Made by a program: the position numbers and the translations under genes. The notes beneath the pieces were generated by a model that was given only the letters and a program-made list of their open reading frames with translations, ran no database searches and was not told the origin of the DNA. DNA of 64,000 nucleotides from an uncultured Bryobacteraceae bacterium (GTDB lineage: Bacteria > Acidobacteriota > Terriglobia > Bryobacterales > Bryobacteraceae), in contig CAKZUE010000015.1 of NCBI GenBank assembly GCA_937920635.1, forward strand, positions 33,122-97,121. Direction: 5' to 3'. Positions 26,293 through 35,387 of the stretch are shown here, one piece after another. Each line of letters begins with the position of its first letter. The stretch's first letter is position 1.

Positions 26293-27975
26293 ATGCGGGA
26301 GCAAAACCGGTTCATGCGCTGGGCTGCCGCCGCATTGGCGGCCATTTCCATCTGGGCATTTCAGGCCAAGACGCCCGAATCCCCCATCCATTTTCAGCCG
26401 GTTCAACTCGATTTCTTTCTCGACAATGACGAGTCCGAAAAGCGGCGCGCACCGGAGACCATGGCCGGCGGCGTGGCTGCCTTCGACTACGACGGGGACG
26501 GCGACCTGGACCTGTTCTTCTGCAACGGGGCCGATCTTGCCTCGCTCGAGAAGAAGGGTCCGAAGCACTGGAACCGCCTCTACTCGAACGACGGCCGCGG
26601 GCGGTTCACCGATGTCACGGAAAAAGCGGGCTTGCAGGGCACAGGCTATGACACCGGCGCTGCTGTGGGCGACTACGACAACGACGGCGACCTGGACCTG
26701 TTTGTCGCGGGCGTGCACCGCAACACGCTCTACCGCAACAACGGGGACGGCACCTTCACCGACGTCACCGCGCAAGCCGGGCTGCCGCCGGCGCGCCTGC
26801 CGCAATACGGCCCGCTGTGGGCGGTCTCAGCCGTCTGGACCGACGTCAACCAGGACGGACGGCTCGACCTGTTCATCGTGAATTACCTGCTTTGGGAAGA
26901 GAAAACCGAGCCCGTCTGCCCCTATGAAGGCCGGAATGAATACTGCCACCCGAAGTATTACAAGGAGCTGCCGAACCAGCTATTTCTGAACAACGGCGGC
27001 GGAACGTTCCGCGACATCAGCGAGTCTAGCGGCATCCTCGCGCAGCGGGGAAAAGGCATGGGCGCGGGAGTTGCCGACTACGATCTCGACGGCCGGCCGG
27101 ACATTTTCGTCTCCAACGACAAGCTGTTCAACTTCTTTTTCCACAACCTCGGCGGCGGGAAATTTGAGGAAAAAGCCTTTGATATCGGCGTCGCTCTGGC
27201 CGAACATGGCAACATGATTTCCGGCATGGGAGTGGATTTCCGCGATCTGGACAACGACGGCTACCCGGACATCGTCCTGGTGGCTCTGGACAACGAGACG
27301 TTTCCCGTCTTCCTCAACACGGGCAAGGGCGCCTTCCGCGAAGTGACGGCGCAGACGGGCATGACGGCGCTGTCGCGCTCGATGGCGGGCTACAGCCCGG
27401 TGCTGGCGGATTTCGACAACGACGGGTGGAAGGACCTGCTGGTGAGCCGCGGGCACGTCCAGTCGCCGCTGATGGAGCCGCGCGTCTCGGTGAACCAGCA
27501 CAACACCGTGTTCCGCAACCTCGGCAAGGGCAGATGGCAGGTGCTGACGGAGGAAGCCGGGCTCGCCGCGCTGCCGGCGGCGCGCCACCGCGGCTCCGCG
27601 GTGGGCGATTTCAACGGGGACGGCAGGCTGGACTTCGCCGTCAGCGCCCTCAACGGGCGGGCGTCCTTATGGATCAACGACAGCCCGGGCGCCGCGCGCT
27701 GGATCGCCTTCCGGCTCCGCGGCGCGCGCTCGCCGCGCGACGGGCAGGGCGCGAGGGTGAAGGTCGTCAGCCGCTCCATGACGCAATACAACCACGTCGC
27801 TTTCACCGCGGGCTACGCAAGCGCCAGCGCCGCGCCGCTGCACTTCGGTCTCGGCAATGATGACAGCGCGGACCTGGTGGAGATCGTCTGGCCAAGCGGC
27901 GCGCGTCAGGAGCTGCGCGGGCTGAAACCCGGCCGCATTTACGACATCACCGAGCCGGACTCGCGCCAGCCCTGA
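26293..27975 (+). CDS. CRTAC1-family FG-GAP/ASPIC-UnbV repeat protein
   Basis: 560 residues, starting immediately after the protease stop; an internal ATG at 26314 (MRWAAAALAA) is an alternative start with GGGAG upstream. After a signal peptide there are repeated calcium-binding FG-GAP/VCBS units: FDYDGDGDLDLFFCNGADL, VGDYDNDGDLDLFVAGVHRN, WTDVNQDGRLDLFIVNY, VADYDLDGRPDIFVSND, LADFDNDGWKDLLVSRGH and FNGDGRLDFAV, forming a beta-propeller. The end is an ASPIC/UnbV domain (GQGARVKVVSRSMTQYNHVA, LVEIVWPSGARQELRG). Such proteins are abundant in Acidobacteria and are secreted, with unknown roles, perhaps adhesion or carbohydrate binding. It is convergent with leuD, only 3 bp away. Confidence 0.88.
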   Translation: MREQNRFMRWAAAALAAISIWAFQAKTPESPIHFQPVQLDFFLDNDESEKRRAPETMAGGVAAFDYDGDGDLDLFFCNGADLASLEKKGPKHWNRLYSNDGRGRFTDVTEKAGLQGTGYDTGAAVGDYDNDGDLDLFVAGVHRNTLYRNNGDGTFTDVTAQAGLPPARLPQYGPLWAVSAVWTDVNQDGRLDLFIVNYLLWEEKTEPVCPYEGRNEYCHPKYYKELPNQLFLNNGGGTFRDISESSGILAQRGKGMGAGVADYDLDGRPDIFVSNDKLFNFFFHNLGGGKFEEKAFDIGVALAEHGNMISGMGVDFRDLDNDGYPDIVLVALDNETFPVFLNTGKGAFREVTAQTGMTALSRSMAGYSPVLADFDNDGWKDLLVSRGHVQSPLMEPRVSVNQHNTVFRNLGKGRWQVLTEEAGLAALPAARHRGSAVGDFNGDGRLDFAVSALNGRASLWINDSPGAARWIAFRLRGARSPRDGQGARVKVVSRSMTQYNHVAFTAGYASASAAPLHFGLGNDDSADLVEIVWPSGARQELRGLKPGRIYDITEPDSRQP

Positions 27976-27978
27976 GCC

Positions 27979-28602
27979 TCAGGCGTCGAGCTTCACCGAC
28001 AGCGTGTCGACGGGCGCCGGATGCGCCTGCTCGTAGGCGGCGATCTCCGCCTCGTGCTTCAGCAGGAAGCCCAGCTCGTCGATGCCCTCCAGCAGGCAGG
28101 TCTTCGCGAAAGAGTCGACGGGGAACTCCACCGCCGTCCCGTCCGGCAGCGTCAGCGTCTGAGAAGCCAGGTCGACGCGCACTTGGGCCAGCGGATCGGC
28201 CTCCAGCATTTTCAACAGGCGGGCGTGGATTTCAGCCGGAACTACGATGGGCAAAAGCGCGTTTTTCAGCGCATTTCCCTTGAAAATATCGGCGAAAGAC
28301 GTGGAAATGACGGCCCTGAATCCAAACTGTGTCAGCGCCCAGGGGGCGTGCTCGCGCGAGCTGCCGCAGCCGAAATTGTCGCCGGCCAGCAACACCTGCG
28401 CGCGGTTGCCCGGCGGCCGGTTGATGACAAAATCCGGCCGCGGGTTGCCGTCCGCGTCGTAGCGCCAGTCGAAGAAGAGCTGGTCGCCGAGACCTTCCTT
28501 GGAGGTCGTCTTCAGGAAACGCGCCGGAATGATCTGGTCGGTGTCAATGTTGTCGACCGGCAGGACGGCAACCCACGATTCAAAAGCGGTGAATTTCTCC
28601 AT
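27979..28602 (-). CDS. leuD: 3-isopropylmalate dehydratase small subunit
   Basis: 207 residues. It begins [20 protein letters not shown] and has [38 protein letters not shown] and [20 protein letters not shown], all typical of LeuD. With LeuC it isomerises 2- to 3-isopropylmalate in leucine synthesis. It is the last gene of leuABCD, 18 bp after leuC. No terminator fits in the 3-bp gap to the convergent gene, so transcription probably runs into it. Confidence 0.96.
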   Translation of the reverse strand: MEKFTAFESWVAVLPVDNIDTDQIIPARFLKTTSKEGLGDQLFFDWRYDADGNPRPDFVINRPPGNRAQVLLAGDNFGCGSSREHAPWALTQFGFRAVISTSFADIFKGNALKNALLPIVVPAEIHARLLKMLEADPLAQVRVDLASQTLTLPDGTAVEFPVDSFAKTCLLEGIDELGFLLKHEAEIAAYEQAHPAPVDTLSVKLDA

Positions 28603-28620
28603 GGTGCGGACCTCCGTGTC

Positions 28621-30030
28621 TCAGCCGAGCAGCGGGCGCGGATCGGTGACCACGCCGGTCACGGCGCTGGCGGCGGCGGTGAGCGGGCTGGCGAGGAACG
28701 TGCGCCCGCCCTTGCCCTGCCGCCCCTCGAAATTGCGGTTGGATGTCGAGACGGCGTATTCGCCGGGGGCGAGCTGATCGCCGTTCATGGCGATGCACAT
28801 CGAGCAGCCCGCCTCGCGCCACTCGGCGCCGGCTTCGCGGAAGATCCGGTCGAGCCCCTCGGCTTCCGCCTGCCGCTTGATCGACTGCGAGCCGGGCACC
28901 ACCAGCACGCGGACGTTCGGACTGACCTTGCGCCCCCGGAGCACAGTAGCGGCGGCGCGCAGATCGGTCATGCGCGAGTTGGTGCAGGAGCCGATGAAGA
29001 CGACGTTCACGGGACGCCCCGTGAGCGGCTTGCCCGGCTCGATGCCCATGTAAGCGAGCGCCTTGCGGCGCGTCTCCCGCTCCACCGCGTCCGGCGCTTC
29101 CGCCGGATCGGGCACGGGCGCCGAGATCGGAATGCCCATGCCGGGATTCGTCCCGTAAGTGATCATCGGCTCCAGAGAGGAAGCGTCGATCGACACCTCA
29201 CGGTCGTAAGTTGCGCCTTCGTCGGTAGGCAGGGATTTCCAGAATGCGACGGCGCGCTCCCACGCCTCGCCCTTCGGCGCGAACGGGCGCCCGGCCAGAA
29301 ACTCAAACGTCGTCTCGTCGGGCGCGATCAGACCGGCGCGCGCGCCGCCCTCGATCGACATGTTGCACACCGTCATGCGCTCTTCCATCGAGAGCGCGCG
29401 GATGGCGGCGCCGGTATATTCGAACACGCAGCCCGTCCCGCCGCCCACGCCGATCTTCGCGATCAGCGCGAGGATGATGTCCTTGGCGGTCACGCCGGGA
29501 CGGAGCCGTCCGTCCACCCGCACGGCGAAGCTCTTCGACGGCGCCTGCAACAGGCACTGCGTCGCCAGCACATGCTCCACCTGGCTGGTGCCGATGCCGA
29601 AGGCGAGCGCCCCGAAGGCGCCGTGCGTGGCCGTATGCGAGTCGCCGCAAACGATCGTCATGCCGGGCTGCGTCAGCCCGTGCTCGGGCCCGATGACATG
29701 GACAATGCCCTGCCGCGGATTCTGAAAGCCGAAGTGCGGGATGCCGAATTCGCGGCAGTTTTTTTCGAACTGCTCCACCTGCGCGCGGGCAATCGGATCC
29801 ACGATCGGCAGATCGCGCGGCGTCGTCGGCGTCGAGTGATCGCAGGTGCCGAACGTCCTGTCCGGGCGGCGGACCTTCAGCCCGCGCTGCCTCAGTCCGT
29901 CGAACGCCTGCGGCGACGTCACTTCATGGACGAGATGCAGGTCGATATAAAGCAGCGCCGGCGCCCCCGGCGGCTGGCAGACAACGTGGGAATCCCAGAT
30001 CTTCTGAATGATGGTGCGTGGCTGAGACAT
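28621..30030 (-). CDS. leuC: 3-isopropylmalate dehydratase large subunit
   Basis: 469 residues, the usual length. The aconitase-fold motifs include [40 protein letters not shown] (first cluster Cys) and [20 protein letters not shown] (the C-x-x-C of the [4Fe-4S] cluster), then [19 protein letters not shown]. It carries the catalytic cluster; LeuD supplies the swivelling domain. The start is 5 bp after the leuB stop, so the two are closely coupled. Confidence 0.97.
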   Translation of the reverse strand: MSQPRTIIQKIWDSHVVCQPPGAPALLYIDLHLVHEVTSPQAFDGLRQRGLKVRRPDRTFGTCDHSTPTTPRDLPIVDPIARAQVEQFEKNCREFGIPHFGFQNPRQGIVHVIGPEHGLTQPGMTIVCGDSHTATHGAFGALAFGIGTSQVEHVLATQCLLQAPSKSFAVRVDGRLRPGVTAKDIILALIAKIGVGGGTGCVFEYTGAAIRALSMEERMTVCNMSIEGGARAGLIAPDETTFEFLAGRPFAPKGEAWERAVAFWKSLPTDEGATYDREVSIDASSLEPMITYGTNPGMGIPISAPVPDPAEAPDAVERETRRKALAYMGIEPGKPLTGRPVNVVFIGSCTNSRMTDLRAAATVLRGRKVSPNVRVLVVPGSQSIKRQAEAEGLDRIFREAGAEWREAGCSMCIAMNGDQLAPGEYAVSTSNRNFEGRQGKGGRTFLASPLTAAASAVTGVVTDPRPLLG

Positions 30031-30035
30031 GGCTG

Positions 30036-31118
30036 TCAGATGGCTTCACAAACGGCGGCGCCGACTTCGCTGGTCGTGCGCGGCGCGCCCTTCGGTTTCA
30101 GGTCGGCGGTCACCTGGCCGCTGTTGAGCACCGCTTCCATGGCGCGCTGCACGGCGGCGGCTTCTTCTTTCAACCCGAACGAATATTCGAGCATCGCCGC
30201 CACGCTGCCGATGGCGCCGAACGGATTCGCTTTGTTCTGCCCGGCGATATCAGGGGCCGAGCCGTGCACCGGCTCATACAAGCCCACCCAGGCGCCGGAC
30301 GGGCGCTTAGGCCCGATCGATGCCGAGGGCAGCATGCCGATGGAGCCCGCCAGCACGGCGCCTTCGTCGCTCAGGATGTCGCCAAACATGTTCTCCGTGA
30401 GCACAACGTCGAACCGAGTGGGGTTCAGGATCAACTGCATCGCGCAGTTGTCCACCAGGACGTGCTCGAGCTCCACATCGGGATAGTCCGCCGCCAGTTC
30501 CGTCACCACGCGCCGCCAAAGCTGCGAGCACTCCAGCACGTTTGACTTGTCGACGCTCGCCAGCTTGCGCCGCCGCTGCCGCGCCAGCTCGAACGCCATC
30601 CTCGCGATGCGCTCGATCTCGGCCCGCGTGTAAGCCATCGTATTCACCGCGCGCTCTTCGGCGCCCGCGCCCTCGATGCCCCGCGGCGTGCCGTAATAGA
30701 TGCCGCCGGTGAGCTCGCGCACGATGATCATGTCGGTGCCGCGCACGCGCTCGTTCTTCAGCGGCGAGGAATCCAGCAGCGCCTCAAACGCCCGCACCGG
30801 CCGCAGGTTGGCAAACACGCCCAGCAGCTTGCGGATGCCCAGCAGCCCGCGCTCCGGCCGCTGCGCCGGAGGCGCGTTGTCGAACTCCGGCAGCCCCACC
30901 GCGCCCAGCAGCGTGGCGTCCGCCTCCGCCGCCAGCCGCGCCGTCTCTTCCGGAAACGGGCTGCCCGTCTTGTGAATCGCGATGCCGCCTAGCAGCCCCT
31001 CGGCGAGCGACAGCTCGTGGCCGTACTTCTCCGCGACGCGCCGGAGCACGCGCACGGCCTCCCGCGTGACTTCGGTTCCGATGCCGTCGCCCGGCAGGAC
31101 AAGGATATTCAGCTTCAT
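30036..31118 (-). CDS. leuB: 3-isopropylmalate dehydrogenase
   Basis: 360 residues. The N-terminus [20 protein letters not shown], the substrate-binding [47 protein letters not shown] and the NAD site [20 protein letters not shown] are intact. It oxidises and decarboxylates 3-isopropylmalate with NAD+ in the cytoplasm. It lies between leuA (64-bp gap upstream) and leuC. An inverted repeat rich in GCGCG occupies the leuA-leuB gap, perhaps tuning expression. Confidence 0.97.
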   Translation of the reverse strand: MKLNILVLPGDGIGTEVTREAVRVLRRVAEKYGHELSLAEGLLGGIAIHKTGSPFPEETARLAAEADATLLGAVGLPEFDNAPPAQRPERGLLGIRKLLGVFANLRPVRAFEALLDSSPLKNERVRGTDMIIVRELTGGIYYGTPRGIEGAGAEERAVNTMAYTRAEIERIARMAFELARQRRRKLASVDKSNVLECSQLWRRVVTELAADYPDVELEHVLVDNCAMQLILNPTRFDVVLTENMFGDILSDEGAVLAGSIGMLPSASIGPKRPSGAWVGLYEPVHGSAPDIAGQNKANPFGAIGSVAAMLEYSFGLKEEAAAVQRAMEAVLNSGQVTADLKPKGAPRTTSEVGAAVCEAI

Positions 31119-31182
31119 AGATCGAAATTCCGCCTGTGGCGCAAATCGAGAGTGTAGCGCGGCGCGCGGACGCGCCGCAGGG

Positions 31183-32385
31183 CTAGTCGGCGGCCACCCG
31201 GTCGGCCCGCACCTGCTCGCCCGCCTTCAGCGTGTGGATCAGCGCGAGAATCTCCTGGTCGGTGACGCCCTTCTTGCGGTCGGCGATCTCGATGAAACCG
31301 TGGTAAACGGCGTCAAGCTCATCCTTGCTGAGCTGGTAGCCGAGATGCTCGCACTTGGCGCGCAGCGCGTGCCGCCCGGAGTGCTTGCCCAGCACCAGGC
31401 GGCCTTCCGGGATGCCCACCGTCTTCGGATCGATGATCTCGTAGGTGGACTTCTCTTTGAGATACCCGTCCTGGTGAATGCCCGCCTCGTGCGCGAACGC
31501 GTTGGACCCGACAATGGCCTTGTTCGGCTGCGGCCCGAAACTGATCAACGACGACAGCAACTGGCTCGCCGGGAAGAGGTGCTCGGTGGATATGTTGGTG
31601 ACGAACGGGAACCGGTCCGCGCGCGTCTTCATCGTCATCACGATCTCTTCCAGTGCGCAGTTGCCCGCGCGCTCGCCGATGCCGTTGATCGTGCACTCCA
31701 CCTGCCGCGCCCCCGCCAGCACCGCCGCCAGCGAGTTGGCCGTCGCCAGCCCCAGGTCGTTGTGGCAGTGCACGCTGATGATCGCCCGCCCGTTCACCGC
31801 CCGCGCCATCCGTCCGATCAGCTCGGCGTGCTCTTCCGGCACCGAGTAGCCCACCGTATCGGGCAGGTTCACCGTCTTCGCCCCCGCATTCACCACCGCC
31901 AGCGTCACCTGTTCCAGATAATCGGGATCCGTGCGCGTGGCGTCCTCAGCGGAGAACTCGACGTCATCGGTGTACTGCCGCGCCAGCTCCACCGCCGCGC
32001 AGGCTTCTTCGAGCACCTGCTGGCGCGACTTCCGCAGCTTGTACTTCAGATGAATGTCGCTGGTAGCGATGAACGTGTGAATCCGGCTCAGCTTGGCCGG
32101 CTCCAGCGCACTGGCTGCCCGCTCCACGTCCAGGCGGCAGGCGCGCGCCAGCGCCGCCACACGGACCCACGGCAGCTCCGTGCTCACCAGCCGCACCGCC
32201 TGATAGTCGCCTTCGCTGGCGATCGGGAAACCGGCTTCCAGAATGTCCACCCCCAGCTCGGCCAGCTTCTGCGCCATCCGCAGCTTCTCCGGCACCGTCA
32301 TCGAGCAGCCGGGCGACTGCTCGCCGTCCCTCAGGGTGGTGTCGAAGATATAGACACGCTCTCGCTCGCGTACTTCATCCATCAT
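31183..32385 (-). CDS. leuA: 2-isopropylmalate synthase lacking the C-terminal regulatory domain
   Basis: 400 residues from ATG 32385 (AAGGAG about 10 nt upstream; the adjacent ATG at 32382 is possible). The catalytic TIM barrel is complete: [40 protein letters not shown], and the metal-binding [15 protein letters not shown]. The helical subdomains follow ([40 protein letters not shown]). The protein stops after [16 protein letters not shown] and a short tail, just where the roughly 120-residue leucine-binding domain begins in canonical LeuA of about 510 residues. Only 64 bp remain before leuB and hold no remnant. It condenses acetyl-CoA with 2-oxoisovalerate; loss of allosteric leucine control is inferred. 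Homocitrate or citramalate synthase is less likely in this operon. Confidence 0.92.
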   Translation of the reverse strand: MMDEVRERERVYIFDTTLRDGEQSPGCSMTVPEKLRMAQKLAELGVDILEAGFPIASEGDYQAVRLVSTELPWVRVAALARACRLDVERAASALEPAKLSRIHTFIATSDIHLKYKLRKSRQQVLEEACAAVELARQYTDDVEFSAEDATRTDPDYLEQVTLAVVNAGAKTVNLPDTVGYSVPEEHAELIGRMARAVNGRAIISVHCHNDLGLATANSLAAVLAGARQVECTINGIGERAGNCALEEIVMTMKTRADRFPFVTNISTEHLFPASQLLSSLISFGPQPNKAIVGSNAFAHEAGIHQDGYLKEKSTYEIIDPKTVGIPEGRLVLGKHSGRHALRAKCEHLGYQLSKDELDAVYHGFIEIADRKKGVTDQEILALIHTLKAGEQVRADRVAAD

Positions 32386-32569
32386 CAGGTTCGCTCTCCT
32401 TGGTTCTAGCGATCCAGGCTGCCACGAGCCGGTCAGCCAATAGCAGCGCTTTCTATCATTGTGCGCAAGTTCGCCGCATAGATCAAATTTATAATCAGCA
32501 GGTCTTGAATAACGATCCCATATGTGATAAACAGGAGTTATACCGACCGGCAGCAAGGAGGTCTTTCTC

Positions 32570-33478
32570 TTGGAACTGTATCTGCTCAAGGTCTTCTATA
32601 CGGTGGCCTCCGAGGGCAGCTTCTCCCGGGCAGCCGAGAAGCTGATGCGAACCCAGCCCGCCGTGTCACTTTCCCTGCAAAAGCTGGAGTCGGAGCTCGG
32701 CGAGAAGCTGGTGGACCGCGCCGGGCGCGACCTGATTCTCACTGATGCCGGCAAGATCGTGCTCGACTACTGCCGCCGGTTCCAGAACCTCGAAGCGGAC
32801 ATGATGAACGCCCTGGCCGAGCTCCGCGACCGGGCGTCTGGGCGGCTGTCGATTGGCGCCAACGAATCCACGGCGCTGTATTTGCTGAAGCACATCGAGG
32901 CCTACCGGCGGCTCTACCCGAAGGTCAAGGTCCAGGTGCGCCGCTGCCTGTCCAGCCGCATCCCGGCGCAACTGCTGGACGGCGACCTCGAGATGGGCGT
33001 CATCAGCTACGACCCCGAGGACGACCGCCTGGAAACGCGCGTCATCTACACCGACCACCTCGCCTTCGTGGTCTCTCCCGAGCACCGCTTCGCCGGGCGC
33101 CAGAGCGTCTCCATCGCCGAACTCGGCATGGAAACATTCGTCGCGCATAATGTTCTTTCGCCCTACCGCGAAGTCGTGCTCAAGGCCTTCCAGCGCGCGC
33201 GCGTGCCGCTGAACATGGACGTCGAAATGCCCACGGTGGAGACCATCCGCCGCATGGTGCAGCAGAACGAGGGCGTGGCGTTCCTGCCCAAGATGTGCGT
33301 CGAGCAGGAGATCGAGCAGGGGCTGCTAAAGGAAGTGGAGGTGGAGGAGCTTCACGTGGAGCGCAAGATCCGGCTGGTCTATCCCGCCCGGCGCGTCCTG
33401 AGCCACGCCGCCCGCGCCTTCCTCGAAATCGTCGGCGCGCCGGCGCCGGCTCAGCAGGCCGCCCCTGTTTCCGGGTAA
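32570..33478 (+). CDS. LysR-family transcriptional regulator
   Basis: 302 residues from TTG 32570, with a perfect AAGGAGG (32555-32561) 8 nt upstream. The helix-turn-helix is in [20 protein letters not shown] and [20 protein letters not shown]. The effector domain has [34 protein letters not shown] and [19 protein letters not shown]. It is transcribed divergently from leuA across 184 bp that contain an AT-rich patch (AAATTTATAATC near 32486-32496), the classic arrangement of a LysR activator controlling the neighbouring operon. A pathway intermediate such as 2-isopropylmalate would be the natural co-inducer, but this is inferred from position only. Confidence 0.88.
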   Translation: MELYLLKVFYTVASEGSFSRAAEKLMRTQPAVSLSLQKLESELGEKLVDRAGRDLILTDAGKIVLDYCRRFQNLEADMMNALAELRDRASGRLSIGANESTALYLLKHIEAYRRLYPKVKVQVRRCLSSRIPAQLLDGDLEMGVISYDPEDDRLETRVIYTDHLAFVVSPEHRFAGRQSVSIAELGMETFVAHNVLSPYREVVLKAFQRARVPLNMDVEMPTVETIRRMVQQNEGVAFLPKMCVEQEIEQGLLKEVEVEELHVERKIRLVYPARRVLSHAARAFLEIVGAPAPAQQAAPVSG

Positions 33479-33519
33479 ACTGGAATTTCAGAGTACGCTG
33501 CCTTTAATCCCCATTGCGT

Positions 33520-35334
33520 ATGCGGAGATTCGTCCGTCCCCCGTGTCTGCTGCTCCTGTTTACGGCGGTGCTGGCGCAGCCGCCCCAGCCGCCCTCCTCC
33601 GACCCGCCGGCGGAACCTCAAACCCCGCCCGCGCGGCGGGATGTGGTCATAGTCACCGGAACGTGGGCGCCGTTGCCGCTGGAGGAAGCCGACCGCGCGG
33701 TGTCTTCGCTGCTTGTCCGCGAGCAGTCGCTCCTGTTCTCCAATGTCATCGACTTCCTGCAACTGGATCCCTCTCTCGACCTTCGTCGGCGCGCGCCTGG
33801 GGGCGTGCAGGCGGATCTCTCGATCCGCGGCGCCACGTTCGGGCAAACCCTCGTGCTGCTGAACGGGCGGAGGATGAATGATCCGCAGTCGGGCCACCAT
33901 TCGCTGGACATTCCGGCGCCGCTCGACGCTGTGCAGGCAGTCGAGGTGTTGCGCGGCAGCGGCTCCGCGCTCTATGGATCTGATGCCCTTGGCGGCGTGG
34001 TCAACATCCTCACGGCGCCGCCGGAGGACTGGCACGCCCGGCTCCGTCTGGCGGCGGGCAGCTTTGGAACCCAGCAGCAGATGGCTTCGCTGTCCGGCAA
34101 AGTGGGCGCGGTGGCGCAGTCGTTGTCGCTGTCCCGGGATTTCTCGCGCGGCTTCATACAGAACCGCGATTTCCGCAACCTTGCCGCCAGTTCGCACACG
34201 CTGATCGAATCCCGCCTTGGGCGCACCGGCGTGGATCTTGGTTACGCCGACAAGCCCTTCGGCGCCCAGGATTTCTATGGCCCCTACCCCTCCTGGGAGC
34301 GCACCAAGACCTGGTTCGCGGGTCTGCACCAGAATTTCCCGGACAAGTGGGAGGCGGCGCTCAGTTACCGCCGCCACTCGGATCTGTTCTATCTCTTCCG
34401 CGACAACCCGCAGCGCTACCAGAACCATCACGTGGCCGATGGACTCCACGCCTCTCTCCGGCGGCGCGATCGCTGGCAGAGCGGCATCACGCTGTTCACG
34501 GGCGCCGAGGCGTTCACCGACCGGATCGAATCGTCCAATCTCGGCGTCCATAGCCGCGTCCGCGGCGCCGTCTACGCGGCGCTGGATGTCCGGGCGTTGC
34601 GGCGTTTTTCCTTCTCACTCGGGCTCCGCAGCGAGAGCTACCGCGGCGCTTTCGATCAGGTGAGTCCCACGCTCTCGGGAGGCTGGTGGGCGAACTCGCG
34701 GCTCAAATTGCGCGCCTCTGCGAGCCGCGCCTACCGCCTGCCGACGTTCACCGACCTCTACTACCGCGACCCCGCCAACCGCGGCAACTCCGCTCTGCGC
34801 CCGGAGACCGCCTGGAGTTACGAAGCCGGCGCAGACTTCCGCCCCTCCGGCTCGTGGCGCCTGCAAAGCACCGTGTTTCACCGCCGGGACCGCGACGGCA
34901 TCGACTACGCGAGCGCGTCTCCGCTCGGCCCGTGGGAGGCCCGCAACATCACCCGGCTGAATTTCACCGGCCTCGAAACATCCGCCTCCTGGCGGCGCGG
35001 CGCGCATCTGGCGGAATTTTCCTACACGGGGATGCGGGCTGTTTCTTCTCTTCCAGAGGGACTTTTCACGAAATACGTCATGAATTACCCGGTCCATTCC
35101 GGCATATTCACCTGGACCGGCACGGCCGGCAAAGCAGTGGCGCGCACGAGACTGGGGGCGCTGGAACGGCGGGCGCGCTCCCCTTACGCGGTCTGGGACG
35201 CCTCGCTCGCCTGGCGCGGACGCCGCATCTCGCCGTTTGTACAGGCTACCAATCTCGCCAACGCGCGCTACGAGGAGATTCTCCGCGTGCCCATGCCGGG
35301 ACGCGCCTTCCTGTTGGGGGTCGAACTGCGCTGA
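33520..35334 (+). CDS. TonB-dependent receptor (BtuB/siderophore-receptor type)
   Basis: 604 residues from ATG 33520. The signal peptide is MRRFVRPPCLLLLFTAVLAQ. The periplasmic start carries a TonB-box-like RDVVIVTGTW, then the plug: DLSIRGATFGQTLVLLNGRR, AVEVLRGSGSALYGSDALGG, VVNILTAPP. The barrel follows with RAYRLPTFTDLYYRDPANRG, LRPETAWSYEAGADFRPSGS and the closing FVQATNLANARYEEILRVPM. It is shorter than Oar-like receptors and lacks the N-terminal regulatory domain, resembling cobalamin or siderophore receptors. No cobalamin riboswitch or uptake genes are adjacent, so the ligand is unassigned. A TTTAAT lies 11 nt before the start. Confidence 0.86.
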   Translation: MRRFVRPPCLLLLFTAVLAQPPQPPSSDPPAEPQTPPARRDVVIVTGTWAPLPLEEADRAVSSLLVREQSLLFSNVIDFLQLDPSLDLRRRAPGGVQADLSIRGATFGQTLVLLNGRRMNDPQSGHHSLDIPAPLDAVQAVEVLRGSGSALYGSDALGGVVNILTAPPEDWHARLRLAAGSFGTQQQMASLSGKVGAVAQSLSLSRDFSRGFIQNRDFRNLAASSHTLIESRLGRTGVDLGYADKPFGAQDFYGPYPSWERTKTWFAGLHQNFPDKWEAALSYRRHSDLFYLFRDNPQRYQNHHVADGLHASLRRRDRWQSGITLFTGAEAFTDRIESSNLGVHSRVRGAVYAALDVRALRRFSFSLGLRSESYRGAFDQVSPTLSGGWWANSRLKLRASASRAYRLPTFTDLYYRDPANRGNSALRPETAWSYEAGADFRPSGSWRLQSTVFHRRDRDGIDYASASPLGPWEARNITRLNFTGLETSASWRRGAHLAEFSYTGMRAVSSLPEGLFTKYVMNYPVHSGIFTWTGTAGKAVARTRLGALERRARSPYAVWDASLAWRGRRISPFVQATNLANARYEEILRVPMPGRAFLLGVELR

Positions 35335-35350
35335 TCACAATCCTTGAGGG

Positions 35351-35379
35351 TTGACACTGAGGACTGGGTGCATTACAAC
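35351..35379 (+). promoter_or_regulatory. sigma-70-type promoter, probable leaderless start of the PhoD-like gene
   Basis: A perfect -35 TTGACA (35351-35356), a 17-nt spacer, and TACAAC (35374-35379, 4 of 6). The expected transcription start is at about 35386, 2 nt before the ATG at 35388, and no Shine-Dalgarno exists there. This is the best-matching promoter seen in the window. Confidence 0.65.
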
Positions 35380-35387
35380 CCATCCTG

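Noticed and set aside
28021..30486. 821-codon open frame on the plus strand over leuC/leuD
   Set aside because: It is antisense to clearly conserved leu genes, is rich in Arg/Ala/His shadow composition and has no family motif. GC-rich third positions create such frames.
31119..31182. Frameshift hiding the LeuA regulatory domain
   Set aside because: Only 64 bp separate leuA from leuB, too few to encode the domain in any frame.
33479..33519. Cobalamin riboswitch before the BtuB-like receptor
   Set aside because: Only about 40 bp separate it from the LysR gene, far too short for the riboswitch fold, and no B12-box-like sequence is present.
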